A DNA stretch of 64,000 nt from Candidatus Gastranaerophilales bacterium (lineage in GTDB: Bacteria; Cyanobacteriota; Vampirovibrionia; Gastranaerophilales; Gastranaerophilaceae), in NCBI GenBank assembly GCA_944325145.1, contig CALYDL010000007.1, positions 1-64,000 of the forward strand. Reading direction: 5' to 3'. This document shows positions 7,231 to 18,233 of this stretch, in pieces. Both the position numbers and the translations under genes were made by a program. Below the pieces are notes generated by a model. The model saw only the letters and a program-made list of their open reading frames with translations. It was not told the DNA's origin and did not search any database. Position 1 is the first letter of the stretch. The number at the start of each line of letters is the position of its first letter.

Positions 7231-7975
7231 GCGAATTTTGCGTAGGGTGAAGTGAAACGAAACCCGCCAATGTGAAAGCCGAACGGAATGGAAAAAGTGC
7301 ATTTAGCGCTTTTGAAATGAAGTTGCAAGGCTTGAACCGCTAGCAAAATTCAAGAGGCGAAAATTCTCCTCCAAGAGGACCCATTTTGCACAAAATCAAA
7401 GATTTTGGCAAAAGGAGGCGTAGCACGAATGTGAGGGCAAAGCCCGAACGAAGTGCGCCAAGGTGAATGACGGGTGAAGCGAAAAAATTTCTTGAATAAG
7501 AAATTTTGCAGCGAAATCCAAGGAATGAACCGCTAGGAATTTTCAAGAAGCGAATTTTGTGGAGTGCGGAGCGAAAGCGAAGCACGCGGTAGCGAGGGCA
7601 TAAGCGAATAAAAGCGTAAGCGATATGAGCGACTTGCCCGAGTGAAACAAAATTCAAGAAGCGAATTTTGCGTAGGGTGAAGTGAAACGAAACCCGCCAA
7701 TGTGAAAGCCGAACGAAATGGAAAAAGTGCATTTAGCGCTTTTGAAATGAAGTTGCAAGGCTTGAACCGCTAGCAAAATTCAAGAAGCGAAAATTCTCCT
7801 CCAAGAGGACCCATTTTGCACAAAATCAAAGATTTTGGCAAAAGGAGGCGTAGCAAGGAATGTGAGGGCAAAGCCCGAACGAAGTGCGCCAAGGTGAATG
7901 ACGGGTGAAGCGAAAAAATTTCTTGAATAAGAAATTTTGCAGCGAAATCCAAGGAATGAGCCGCTAGTAAAATTT
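7231..7975. repeat. Tandem array of five F2 palindromic elements
   Basis: Units I, II, IV, I' and II' are joined by CAAGA(A/G)GCGAA-like linkers; I-II and I'-II' are a 430-bp-period duplication. Terminal pairs are GAATTTTGC/GCAAAATTC (7233-7241/7343-7351 and 7663-7671/7773-7781), GAAAATTC/GAATTTTC (7359-7366/7537-7544) and GAATTTTGT/ACAAAATTC (7552-7560/7647-7655). Each unit ends with CCGCTAG or similar before the right repeat and has a central hairpin of variable sequence. ORFs across it are repeat-driven. The stretch fills most of the dnaK-prepilin 2 gap and holds no gene. Confidence 0.8.
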
Positions 7976-8001
7976 AAGAGGGGGCAAATTCCAGAATTGT
8001 C

Positions 8002-8030
8002 AAAAAAAGTTGGGGTAGAAACCCCAACCT
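8002..8030 (-). terminator. Prepilin 2 terminator
   Basis: On the minus strand TTGGGGT pairs with ACCCCAA around a short loop, followed by TTTTTTT; it lies 23 nt past the stop codon. Confidence 0.85.
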
Positions 8031-8052
8031 ACAACTTTAAACGAAAGGATAA

Positions 8053-8781
8053 TTATTTCTTGCTTTGCGCCTGATACATTGCTTTTTGGGCAACAACGCC
8101 ATAAGGAATTGCCCTATCTTCTGTTATTAAAATTGTAAAAATATCTTTTACTTTTTTATCTGTTGGCAAAGGTGCTTGCAAAATATTGTATTGTTTTGCA
8201 CAGTTGGAATCTTCGCAATTTACATTGCCGGGATACGGTTTTCTGTCACCATTAACATCAACCATTATTGCACAAGGTGGTTTTGTTGTTTTATTCGGAT
8301 TTGTTGCTAAACCATATGAACCACACCCACCACATATATTATATATATCATTAACACAAGTTCTTTGACCTGTTTCGTGCAAAACCGGGCCAGAAAGAGC
8401 ATCTGATGTTGATGATAAGTGTTCAAAGCGCATGCCATCTACTGTATAAAAACCTGAATTACTTCCCAAATAAGATTTTCCAGAGTGCGAAATATAGTAA
8501 TAATATATTCTTAAACTATTAATCCCGTTATACGATTTCATTACATTCATGTGTCTTTGCAAATACCCAAATAAATTTGCATTATCATAAGGGCTTTCGC
8601 CGTCTATTGCCATGTTCATTGTTATTGCTGAATTAAGTACGCTGACGGCTTTTCTTAAACCTGTTTTAAATTCTTGTTGTTGAGTGTTAGATATAACAGA
8701 TGGAATAGAAATTGCAGCTACAACGCCAATAATTGCTAAAGTTATTAAAACTTCCGCTAATGTAAAACCTCTTTTTTTCAT
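8053..8781 (-). CDS. Prepilin-type N-terminal cleavage/methylation protein
   Basis: This 242-residue intact type IV pilin/pseudopilin family member starts MKKRG|FTLAEVLITLAIIG, a minimal prepilin leader with cleavage after Gly5, followed by the hydrophobic assembly helix. The body has Cys-rich segments (CVNDIYNICGGCGSYGL, CEDSNCAKQ) that may form disulphides. It is the undisturbed paralogue of 318-1088, which lacks the last roughly 60 residues. AAAGGA precedes the ATG. Assembly machinery is not in this window, so whether it is a pilus subunit or a secretion pseudopilin cannot be told. Confidence 0.92.
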   Translation of the reverse strand: MKKRGFTLAEVLITLAIIGVVAAISIPSVISNTQQQEFKTGLRKAVSVLNSAITMNMAIDGESPYDNANLFGYLQRHMNVMKSYNGINSLRIYYYYISHSGKSYLGSNSGFYTVDGMRFEHLSSTSDALSGPVLHETGQRTCVNDIYNICGGCGSYGLATNPNKTTKPPCAIMVDVNGDRKPYPGNVNCEDSNCAKQYNILQAPLPTDKKVKDIFTILITEDRAIPYGVVAQKAMYQAQSKK

Positions 8782-8810
8782 AAACTATCCTTTCATTATT
8801 TAATTGCTTT

Positions 8811-8866
8811 CTGCCTATTTTCTTTCTTTGGCTCAAACGCCGCACGCAAAGAAAGAAAATAGGCAG
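8811..8866. repeat. Inverted-repeat hairpin, uninterrupted
   Basis: CTGCCTATTTTCTTTCTTTG (8811-8830) and its complement (8847-8866) surround 16 bp. The same repeat at 1498-1622 is interrupted by an F3 element. Confidence 0.8.
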
Positions 8867-8906
8867 AAAAAGAAAGAAACGCGGCTTAAATATGTTTAGT
8901 CTTTTC

Positions 8907-9056
8907 TTTTAAAATCATCTGTCCCCTCAGTCGTTCAGAGTCGGGGCTGCGTTATTAATTAAGAAGATAAGTTTTAAAAAAAAGAATGCCTATTTTCTAA
9001 AAAGGTCACTCCCGCCCCGACGCCTCACCTTTCGGTAAAGACAGATGATTTTAAAA
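8907..9056. repeat. F4 element, uninterrupted copy, inverted relative to locus 1
   Basis: It is bounded by TTTTAAAATCATCTGTC (8907-8923) and GACAGATGATTTTAAAA (9040-9056). It is homologous, in reverse orientation, to 1171-1451 but lacks the nested F2 unit. Confidence 0.8.
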
Positions 9057-9059
9057 GGC

Positions 9060-9231
9060 TGGTTGTTTTTAATGTGCGATTAAATTAAACGCAACAAAAT
9101 ATTCATTATGTTGTAATGGGGTGAAAAGGGTTAATTTTATTGAATAAAAGGAAGTTAAAAATATAAAAATAAATAAAAATCCAAACCTTGAAGAAAGGTT
9201 TAAAGAATGGTATTATAAAGAAAAGAAAAAG
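9060..9231 (+). other. Prepilin-distal conserved region, second copy
   Basis: Homologous to 1656-1831 (CGCAACAAAATATTCATTATG, GGTGAAAAG, AAAGGAA) and also followed by a terminator. There is no ATG-started gene; a frame reading NPNLEERFKEWYYKEKK lacks a start codon and may be a remnant. Confidence 0.4.
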
Positions 9232-9266
9232 AAATGCACCAAAATGAATATTATGGTGCATTTTTT
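9232..9266 (+). terminator. Terminator
   Basis: AAATGCACC pairs with GGTGCATTT across 14 nt and is followed by TTTTTT. Confidence 0.7.
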
Positions 9267-9333
9267 ATTTATAAAAAATTTAGATATAAATAAAACCTGC
9301 CAGCAAGTAAAATTGAAAAAAGAAATCTTAACT

Positions 9334-10460
9334 CTACATTTCAAGCCAAGTTTTTATTCTGTCTGAAACGTATGTGAAACTTTCTTTTGTTCCGATATCG
9401 CCTGTTTTTGCTCCATAAATTATAACAGGAACCATTTCTCTTGTATGGTCTGACCCTTTATAAGTTGGGTCGCAGCCATGGTCTGCGGTTATAATTAAAA
9501 GGTCGTTTTCATCCATATTTTGAATAAATTTTGGAAGATATGAATCAACTTCTTCAATTGCTTTTTTATAGCCCGAATAATCACGCCTATGGCCATATAG
9601 CATATCTGTATCAACCAAATTTGTAAAAATTAAAGAAGAATCTTTTTTATTTTGAATTGCATCCAGTGTTGCATTTAAACCTTCGGTGTTGCCGCCCGTG
9701 GGCTTGCTTTCAGATATTCCTTTGCCTGTAAAAATATCTTTAATTTTACCTATTGCATAAACTTTTCCATTATTTTTAACAATTTCATCAAGCAAAGTGT
9801 CTTTTGGGGGTGCAACGGAATAATCATGGCGCAATGAACCAATTCTTGTGGGCTTGCCGTCTATTATTTTATAAGGCCTTGCAATAACTCTTGAGATGCC
9901 ATAGCCTTCATCTAAAAGTTCCCTTGCAATTTTGCACCATTCATATAATGTTTCAATCGGGATTAAATCTATATCAACTGCAATTTGAAAAACACTGTCA
10001 GCTGAAGTATAGATTATAGGAAATTTTGTTTTATGGTGTTCTTCGTTTAATTCTTCAATAATTTTTGTGCCTGATGCGGGCAAGTTCCCTAAAATTCCCC
10101 CGCAGTTTGTTTTTTGAATAAATTTTTCAATTAATTCATCAGGAAAATTAATGTATGTTTTAAAGGGGTTATCTAAAACAAGCCCTGCAATTTCCCAATG
10201 CCCTGTTGTTGTGTCTTTTCCTTTTGATTTTGCTTTCATTATTCCATATTCAGCTGTTGGAGAATTTGTTTTTTTAACACCTTCTATATTTTTAATATTT
10301 CCTAAGCCCATTTTTTCAAAGTTTGGAACATTAAGCCCCCCACTTGCTTTTGCTAAATTGCACAAGGTGTTAACTGTGCTATCATCGCCAAATTCAAGGC
10401 TATCCGGCATAGCGCCTATTCCCATAGAATCTATTACAACAATTATTGCTCTTTTTTTGT

Positions 10461-10464
<4 letters not shown>
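9334..10464 (-). CDS. deoB: Phosphopentomutase
   Basis: This 376-residue enzyme interconverts (deoxy)ribose 1-phosphate and 5-phosphate in nucleoside salvage. It belongs to the alkaline phosphatase superfamily: the metal-binding start VVIDSMGIGAMPD at 9-21, KDTTTGHWEI around 80-90 containing the phosphorylated Thr, and C-terminal metal ligands in ADHGCDPTYKGSDHTREM. Length fits the family. The ATG overlaps the stop of the upstream decarboxylase gene (ATGA), so the two are co-transcribed although the functional link is not obvious. No other deo genes are nearby. Confidence 0.95.
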
Positions 10465-13834
<3,370 letters not shown>

Positions 13835-13849
13835 GAAAGAGGTTTTTTT

Positions 13850-14566
13850 ATGAAAAAATTGTTGGCTTTATTTGCTTTTATTTTTGTTTTAACAACGGCA
13901 GCTTATGCAGAAGCCAAGCAAGAACAAGGCTATATTTCAGTAAATGTTGAAGCAAGCGAAGATTATAACCCGACATTGGTTAAACTTTCTTTTGCAATTG
14001 AAACAAGAGATAAAGACCCTGAAATTACAGCAAATTTAAACAAACAGCAAAGTGAAAAAGTAATTAATGCCGTTAAAGCTTTAATTGATACAACCAAAAA
14101 CGAAACCATAAAAACAACTTCATATTATTTTAACCCCGAATACAGCTATAAAGACGGCAGAAAATTAACGGGCTATGTTGCAGTTAATACACTTCAAATT
14201 GCAATTAAAGACCCGAACAAAACAGGAAAAATAATTTCAACTGCCCTTTCTAACGGTGCAAATTCAGTTAGCGGCTTAGAATTCATTCTTGAAGAAACGA
14301 ACGATAACTGCAACTTGTTAATGCAAAAAGCGGCACAAGGCGCAAAAGAAAGAGCAGGTAAAATTGCAGCTTCAATGAACACATCAGTTATCGGCATAAA
14401 ATCAATTAATGCAAGCTGCTCAAGCAATTCAAATTATTCAGCCAACTTTAGAATGCTAAATTCAAAAGCTATGGCAGATACAGCTGCTGAAGGGGCAGGG
14501 GTTCCCGTTGAAATGGGCAAAACAAAACTAAGAGCATATGTAAATGCAGATTTTTATGTTAAATAA
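13850..14566 (+). CDS. SIMPL domain (DUF541) exported protein
   Basis: This 238-residue protein has a signal peptide (MKKLLALFAFIFVLTTAAYA|EA). It shows the SIMPL/DUF541 pattern: ISVNVEASEDYNPTLVKLSF near the mature N-terminus, NKQQSEKVINAVKAL in the first helix and MQKAAQGAKERAGKIA in the second. Family members are periplasmic or outer-membrane-associated with no firmly established biochemical activity. It follows ligA by 15 nt and probably shares its transcript. It ends at the terminator 14582-14612. Confidence 0.85.
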   Translation: MKKLLALFAFIFVLTTAAYAEAKQEQGYISVNVEASEDYNPTLVKLSFAIETRDKDPEITANLNKQQSEKVINAVKALIDTTKNETIKTTSYYFNPEYSYKDGRKLTGYVAVNTLQIAIKDPNKTGKIISTALSNGANSVSGLEFILEETNDNCNLLMQKAAQGAKERAGKIAASMNTSVIGIKSINASCSSNSNYSANFRMLNSKAMADTAAEGAGVPVEMGKTKLRAYVNADFYVK

Positions 14567-14581
14567 ATTTTCTTTTCATTA

Positions 14582-14612
14582 AAATCGCCCTATAAAAGGG
14601 CGATTTTTTTAT
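14582..14612 (+). terminator. Terminator
   Basis: AAATCGCCC pairs with GGGCGATTT and continues into TTTT. Confidence 0.9.
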
Positions 14613-14674
14613 TTTAATTTGACTTTTTTAATTTCAAAAGTTTAAAATAAGAAAGTTATTTAAAAGGTGGTTTA

Positions 14675-15103
14675 ATGCGCGCTTTAATTGTTGCAATATA
14701 CATAATAACAATGTTTTATTTTATTTTTAGGGGCTTTTATTACATTTCAGGCTCCATGCTCATTTTGGGAATTATTTTTATTATGTGCCTTCCCATGCAC
14801 AAAAAACGTTCAATTGAAAACGCTAAAAGAAGAATTGTATCTGCGCTCAAACAAAAACAAAAAGGCGAAACAATTAAACCCTTCATAGAAGTAAATTCTG
14901 CCCCATGGTTTGTTTTAGCCGAGCTCCCCGGAGTTTCAATTGAGGCTGCAAAACAAGCGGCAGAATTAAGAAAACATAACGGTGCATTCCCTTCAATTAA
15001 TGTTTTTATTGCACTTCTTCACATAAAACAAATTTATGTTGAGCATATAAAAGCTGTTGCTTACGTTAAAAAAGAAATACCGCCAATAAACCAAGGAAAA
15101 TAA
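14675..15103 (+). CDS. Membrane-anchored ComEA-like helix-hairpin-helix protein
   Basis: This 142-residue protein has two adjacent hydrophobic segments (residues about 2-20 and 26-41), then a basic linker (KKRSIENAKRRI). A ComEA-like HhH unit follows at about 70-115: EVNSAPWFVLAELPGVS, then AAKQAAELRKHNGAF and VFIALLHI. ComEA-type domains bind DNA non-specifically during uptake, but orphan HhH proteins of this layout also exist and competence is only an inference. AAAGGTGG precedes the ATG. It is followed 10 nt later by the DtxR-type regulator. Confidence 0.72.
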   Translation: MRALIVAIYIITMFYFIFRGFYYISGSMLILGIIFIMCLPMHKKRSIENAKRRIVSALKQKQKGETIKPFIEVNSAPWFVLAELPGVSIEAAKQAAELRKHNGAFPSINVFIALLHIKQIYVEHIKAVAYVKKEIPPINQGK

Positions 15104-15113
15104 AGAAAATTAA

Positions 15114-15509
15114 ATGAAAAACAAGCTGTCACAAAGCCTTGAAGATTATCTTGAAATTATATATAACAAAATAAAAGAAAATTCTTCCGTTAAAGCAATA
15201 GATATTTCAAGGCAATTAAATGTTTCAAGAGCATCTGTAACAGAAGCCCTAAATAAACTTGCAGAAAAAGGCTATATTAATTATGAAAAATATGGCGAAA
15301 TTATTATAAATGAACTTGGAATAAAAAAAGCAAAAGAAATTGTTTCAAGGCACAATGAACTTTCTTTGTTTCTTAAAAACCTTGGCGTATGCGATGTTGA
15401 AGCGGAAGAAACGGCTTGTAAAATTGAACATATAATTTCTGATAATGTTCAAAAAAGAATAAAAGCATTCAATAAATTTTGTAAACAAAACCCAGATATT
15501 AAGTTTTAA
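15114..15509 (+). CDS. DtxR/MntR family metal-dependent regulator
   Basis: This 131-residue short DtxR-family repressor without the SH3-like third domain resembles MntR in size. A winged helix-turn-helix covers 20-60 (IDISRQLNVSRASVTEALNK), followed by the dimerisation/metal helix with family-typical ligands in SRHNELSLFL and AEETACKIEHIIS. Such proteins bind operators when loaded with Fe2+ or Mn2+. A near-palindromic DtxR-like box lies 15 nt past its stop codon inside a strong promoter, so this protein is the natural candidate to control the small transcript there. Confidence 0.88.
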   Translation: MKNKLSQSLEDYLEIIYNKIKENSSVKAIDISRQLNVSRASVTEALNKLAEKGYINYEKYGEIIINELGIKKAKEIVSRHNELSLFLKNLGVCDVEAEETACKIEHIISDNVQKRIKAFNKFCKQNPDIKF

Positions 15510-15514
15510 AGTGG

Positions 15515-15543
15515 TTGACATTTTGTTAGGTTTGCCTTACAAT
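15515..15543 (+). promoter_or_regulatory. Consensus promoter with DtxR-like operator in the spacer
   Basis: TTGACA (15515-15520), exactly 17 bp, TACAAT (15538-15543). Between them and overlapping the -10 is TGTTAGG-tttg-CCTTACA (15524-15541). It is palindromic in six of seven arm positions and close to the DtxR consensus TTAGGTTAGCCTAACC. A repressor bound here would block RNA polymerase. Confidence 0.75.
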
Positions 15544-15549
15544 TATTTT

Positions 15550-15645
15550 ATTAAATCAACCACAAATAACTTCATATCAAATTACATTTTCTATGTATTA
15601 ACATTTATCAGTCTTTTTAGCAAGGATTAATCCTTGCTTTTTTAT
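15550..15645 (+). ncRNA. Candidate metal-regulated small RNA
   Basis: From the predicted start near 15550 to the terminator (AGCAAGG/CCTTGCT, 15619-15637, then TTTTTT) there are about 95 nt with no usable ORF (the only ATG gives two codons). Its strong promoter carries a DtxR-like box and the gene for a DtxR-family protein lies immediately upstream. This is the arrangement expected for an RNA made when iron or manganese is scarce, functionally comparable to RyhB-type RNAs. Targets unknown. Confidence 0.6.
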
Positions 15646-15760
15646 TATTTTAAAAAAAATTTTATATATACAAAAAGTTAACTAATCCAAATTTTTATAG
15701 TTCAAAAGTTGCATAATATATTTTAGGAATTATTGCTATATTTTAAAAACTTTTGTCTGC

Positions 15761-15772
15761 TATAATGTTTTT
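15761..15772 (+). promoter_or_regulatory. Extended -10 six bases before a start codon
   Basis: TGC-TATAAT (TATAAT 15761-15766) followed by 6 nt and ATG. Transcription would begin at or next to the A of the ATG, and no Shine-Dalgarno is present. Confidence 0.6.
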
Positions 15773-16627
15773 ATGTTCAGAAATTTTAAAAATGTTTTTA
15801 TAATATTTTTTATTGCCATAACCATATTCGTTCAGGCTTCAAACCCTTCATTTGCAGCCACAAAAATTCAAGAACAGTTAACAAGAATTGAAAACGAGGT
15901 TTGGGGTTTTTCGTATGACAACGAAACCGATTTAGAAAGAACCCAAAGGCTTGAAAAACAAGTTTTTGGTAAAGCAGAAAGTTCAACCGATATTCAAAAA
16001 AGAATAGATAAATTAACAAAAACTTTAGGTATTGAAACACTTGAAGAAGCAAAAAGTTCATTGTCTGATTTATATGTTGGCGAAAAAGCAGGCCCAAATG
16101 TTCAATATCCGCAAATTGACGCGCTTGAAGGCGAACTTTTAGGCAGCGTTTATAAAACAGATGATATTAATGTAAGGTTAGAAAGACTTGAAAAGAAAGT
16201 TTTTGGCGCAAAACAAGAAGGCGACCTTTCAATCAGAACAGATAATCTAAAGCGCCACACACAAAATTCCATTGCAAGCAATGGTTCTGTTAATACGGTT
16301 CCAAGAAGTGCTTATGGCGGTTTTCAAAATAACGGACAAATGTATGAAAGCGAAATAAAATTTCAGTTATCCGCACTTGAAAATGCAATATTTTCAACAG
16401 ATTTCTCTCAAGAACCCGTACCTTTAAGGCTTGTCAGATTAGAAAATAAAATTTTTCAAAGAGATTTTAGAGATGATGACATTCAAACAAGAATTTCAAG
16501 AATTCAAGCGGCAGCAACAGCCGGAAAAACTGCAAAATATTATGACGGCAACAAATTCCAAAAATTTACGTCAACGGGAATTCAGGCTGCAAGCTTTCTT
16601 TTAATGATTCTTGCTTTCATCCTCTAA
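15773..16627 (+). CDS. Exported protein with three RLExxVFG-type repeats
   Basis: This 284-residue protein has a signal peptide ending near SFAA (residues 22-29). It carries three similar units at about 30-85, 114-160 and 197-245, each built as a Leu/Glu heptad-like stretch, a loop, then RLEKQVFG / RLEKKVFG / RLENKIFQ and a closing R-I helix. A hydrophobic C-terminal segment (IQAASFLLMILAFIL) follows. The layout suggests an envelope-anchored, helical repeat protein. Similar repeats occur in cyanobacterial-lineage proteins of unknown function; I cannot name one. Its stop overlaps the convergent gene's stop by 4 nt. Confidence 0.75.
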   Translation: MFRNFKNVFIIFFIAITIFVQASNPSFAATKIQEQLTRIENEVWGFSYDNETDLERTQRLEKQVFGKAESSTDIQKRIDKLTKTLGIETLEEAKSSLSDLYVGEKAGPNVQYPQIDALEGELLGSVYKTDDINVRLERLEKKVFGAKQEGDLSIRTDNLKRHTQNSIASNGSVNTVPRSAYGGFQNNGQMYESEIKFQLSALENAIFSTDFSQEPVPLRLVRLENKIFQRDFRDDDIQTRISRIQAAATAGKTAKYYDGNKFQKFTSTGIQAASFLLMILAFIL

Positions 16628-17208
16628 TATTTAATCAAGGGCTCCAAATGTTTTTTGTATAAATCAATTGATTTTTGCTTTAAAGTTGCAATATGGCGGA
16701 AGAATTTGTCTTGTTCCTGTTCAACTGTGGTTCTTTTTTTATGATAGCCGTCGTATCTGCCTTCAATAAAGTTTTGTTTTGCCCTTTGCACTTTATTTTC
16801 AGCTCTCATATATTCTAAAATGCCTTCCCCGTCGCATTGCAGAGTATTAAAAAGTTTTCTTGCGCTTTCATTGCCGTTTGCAACTTCCGTTATAATTGCT
16901 TCATCTCTCGCGCTTATCATCATGAAATTTCTTTTGTTTCTATCCGGATTTGTAAAAATTTCAGAATACATTTTTGAATTTCGTCGCTTCATCGGGTTGT
17001 ATCTTAAAATTCCTTCAACCGCAACGGCAGTAATTGCAACTCCTAATAATACTTTTTTCCAAGGAAAATTTTTCTTTGATTTTTCCGCTTTTTTAGCGTT
17101 ATTTGAGCCCTTAAATTCCGTTTTGCTAAAATTGCGATGATAAACATTGCGCACTTTTGGAGCGACAGCGTTATATGCACTTGTCTGAACAGACGTAATA
17201 AGGCCCAT
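16624..17208 (-). CDS. Hypothetical lineage-type membrane protein
   Basis: The 194 residues show no recognised domain. N-terminus MGLITSVQTSAYNAV, then a TEFKG motif (31-35), a Lys-rich stretch, a hydrophobic segment at about 52-68 (VLLGVAITAVAVEGILRY) and a charged helical C-terminal half. MGxxTSV is shared with the next gene (17371-18084), and FKG recurs in other unassigned proteins here. A weak purine-rich GAGAGA lies ahead of the ATG. Confidence 0.7.
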   Translation of the reverse strand: MGLITSVQTSAYNAVAPKVRNVYHRNFSKTEFKGSNNAKKAEKSKKNFPWKKVLLGVAITAVAVEGILRYNPMKRRNSKMYSEIFTNPDRNKRNFMMISARDEAIITEVANGNESARKLFNTLQCDGEGILEYMRAENKVQRAKQNFIEGRYDGYHKKRTTVEQEQDKFFRHIATLKQKSIDLYKKHLEPLIKY

Positions 17209-17308
17209 CTCAATCTCTCAATGTTTTCTCTTAAACTTCTCAAATGTACAAACCATGAAAATAGAAACTTTTGCTGTTTTTTTAATTAATTTTAATAAAA
17301 TTTAAAAT

Positions 17309-17344
17309 AACAACCCTGAAGCTAATGTTAGAATCAGGGTTGTT
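17309..17344. terminator. Terminator downstream of 17371-18084
   Basis: Perfect 11-bp stem AACAACCCTGA/TCAGGGTTGTT with a 14-nt loop and T-rich sequence on the minus-strand 3' side. Confidence 0.75.
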
Positions 17345-17370
17345 ATCGTCCGGAAATAGTATGTTGGAAT

Positions 17371-18084
17371 TTAAGCTTTGTTGTTTTCTTCATCTCCTCT
17401 GTGAGAGAAAAATTCACCTATTTTTTTGCCCACGTTATATGCAAGAATTGAACCGCCCACAAATAAAGCATCAAGGCCAATTCTGACAATCATTTGTTTA
17501 GCGGAACCGTTTGTGCTTGTTCCCAAGTTTTTATACCATTTGGACGCCTTTTCTGCTAAACCCTTAATTGATGAAGAGCTTGATAAAAGATTAGCTGTTT
17601 TACCTGCTAAGCCTGTTGTTGCTTGAGATGAATTTGTAAGAGCACTTCTTGCATATTTCATAACAGATTCTGCGCCAAACATTGTTGCCATTGCAGATGT
17701 CTCTTCAATTAAAGCTGCATATTGATCATCATCATTTAAAACTCTAACGCCTGCCGCAACACACAATAATGGGTTAACGGCTTTTTGTGCCAAAGCCCCT
17801 ATTTTTGTTGAAGCACCTGTTGAAGTTGTTATTTTTTCTAAAGTTTTTTCGCCTGCTTCGCCGCCTATATTTTTGAATAAATTTTCAACAGCTTCGTCTG
17901 CACCTTTTAAAACATTACCTGTACTTTTTGTTAAACCTGAAAATAGTGAAGAAGTTGAGCTTGAAATGCCATCTAATGAGCTAACCGATTGGCAAAGCGC
18001 AACTGCACCACGTGTGCCTTCATGTTGATTAACACATTTGTAGCCGTTTCTTCCTGCAAATAATACTGAAGTAACTACACCCAT
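17371..18084 (-). CDS. Hypothetical Ser/Ala/Gly-rich protein
   Basis: This 237-residue protein of unknown function starts MGVVTSVLFAGRNGYKC, similar to its neighbour at 16624-17208. The middle is low in aromatic residues and rich in Ser, Ala and Thr (SSLDGISSSTSSLFSGL); a Gly-rich hydrophobic segment near the end (LDALFVGGSILAYNVGKKIG) could insert in a membrane; the tail is charged. AAGG precedes the ATG. No family recognised. Confidence 0.7.
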   Translation of the reverse strand: MGVVTSVLFAGRNGYKCVNQHEGTRGAVALCQSVSSLDGISSSTSSLFSGLTKSTGNVLKGADEAVENLFKNIGGEAGEKTLEKITTSTGASTKIGALAQKAVNPLLCVAAGVRVLNDDDQYAALIEETSAMATMFGAESVMKYARSALTNSSQATTGLAGKTANLLSSSSSIKGLAEKASKWYKNLGTSTNGSAKQMIVRIGLDALFVGGSILAYNVGKKIGEFFSHRGDEENNKA

Positions 18085-18233
18085 CTATAAATGCCTTTTT
18101 AAACTTCCACATTGTAATAAAGTATTTTTGATTATAAAAATTGCCGTTAATTTATAAAATTTAATATTTATTTACAACACCCCTTCTTTAAACTAAAATC
18201 AAGAAATAAAAGGATTTTATAAAGGAGAAAACA

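Noticed and set aside
7340-7952. Two minus-strand ORFs with related C-termini
   Set aside because: They lie entirely within the F2 array and share sequence only because of the 430-bp duplication.
7231-7975. Group II intron or large structured RNA such as OMEGA/HEARO
   Set aside because: No intron domain V/VI motif and no associated nuclease or reverse transcriptase ORF; units are about 100-180 bp palindromic repeats.
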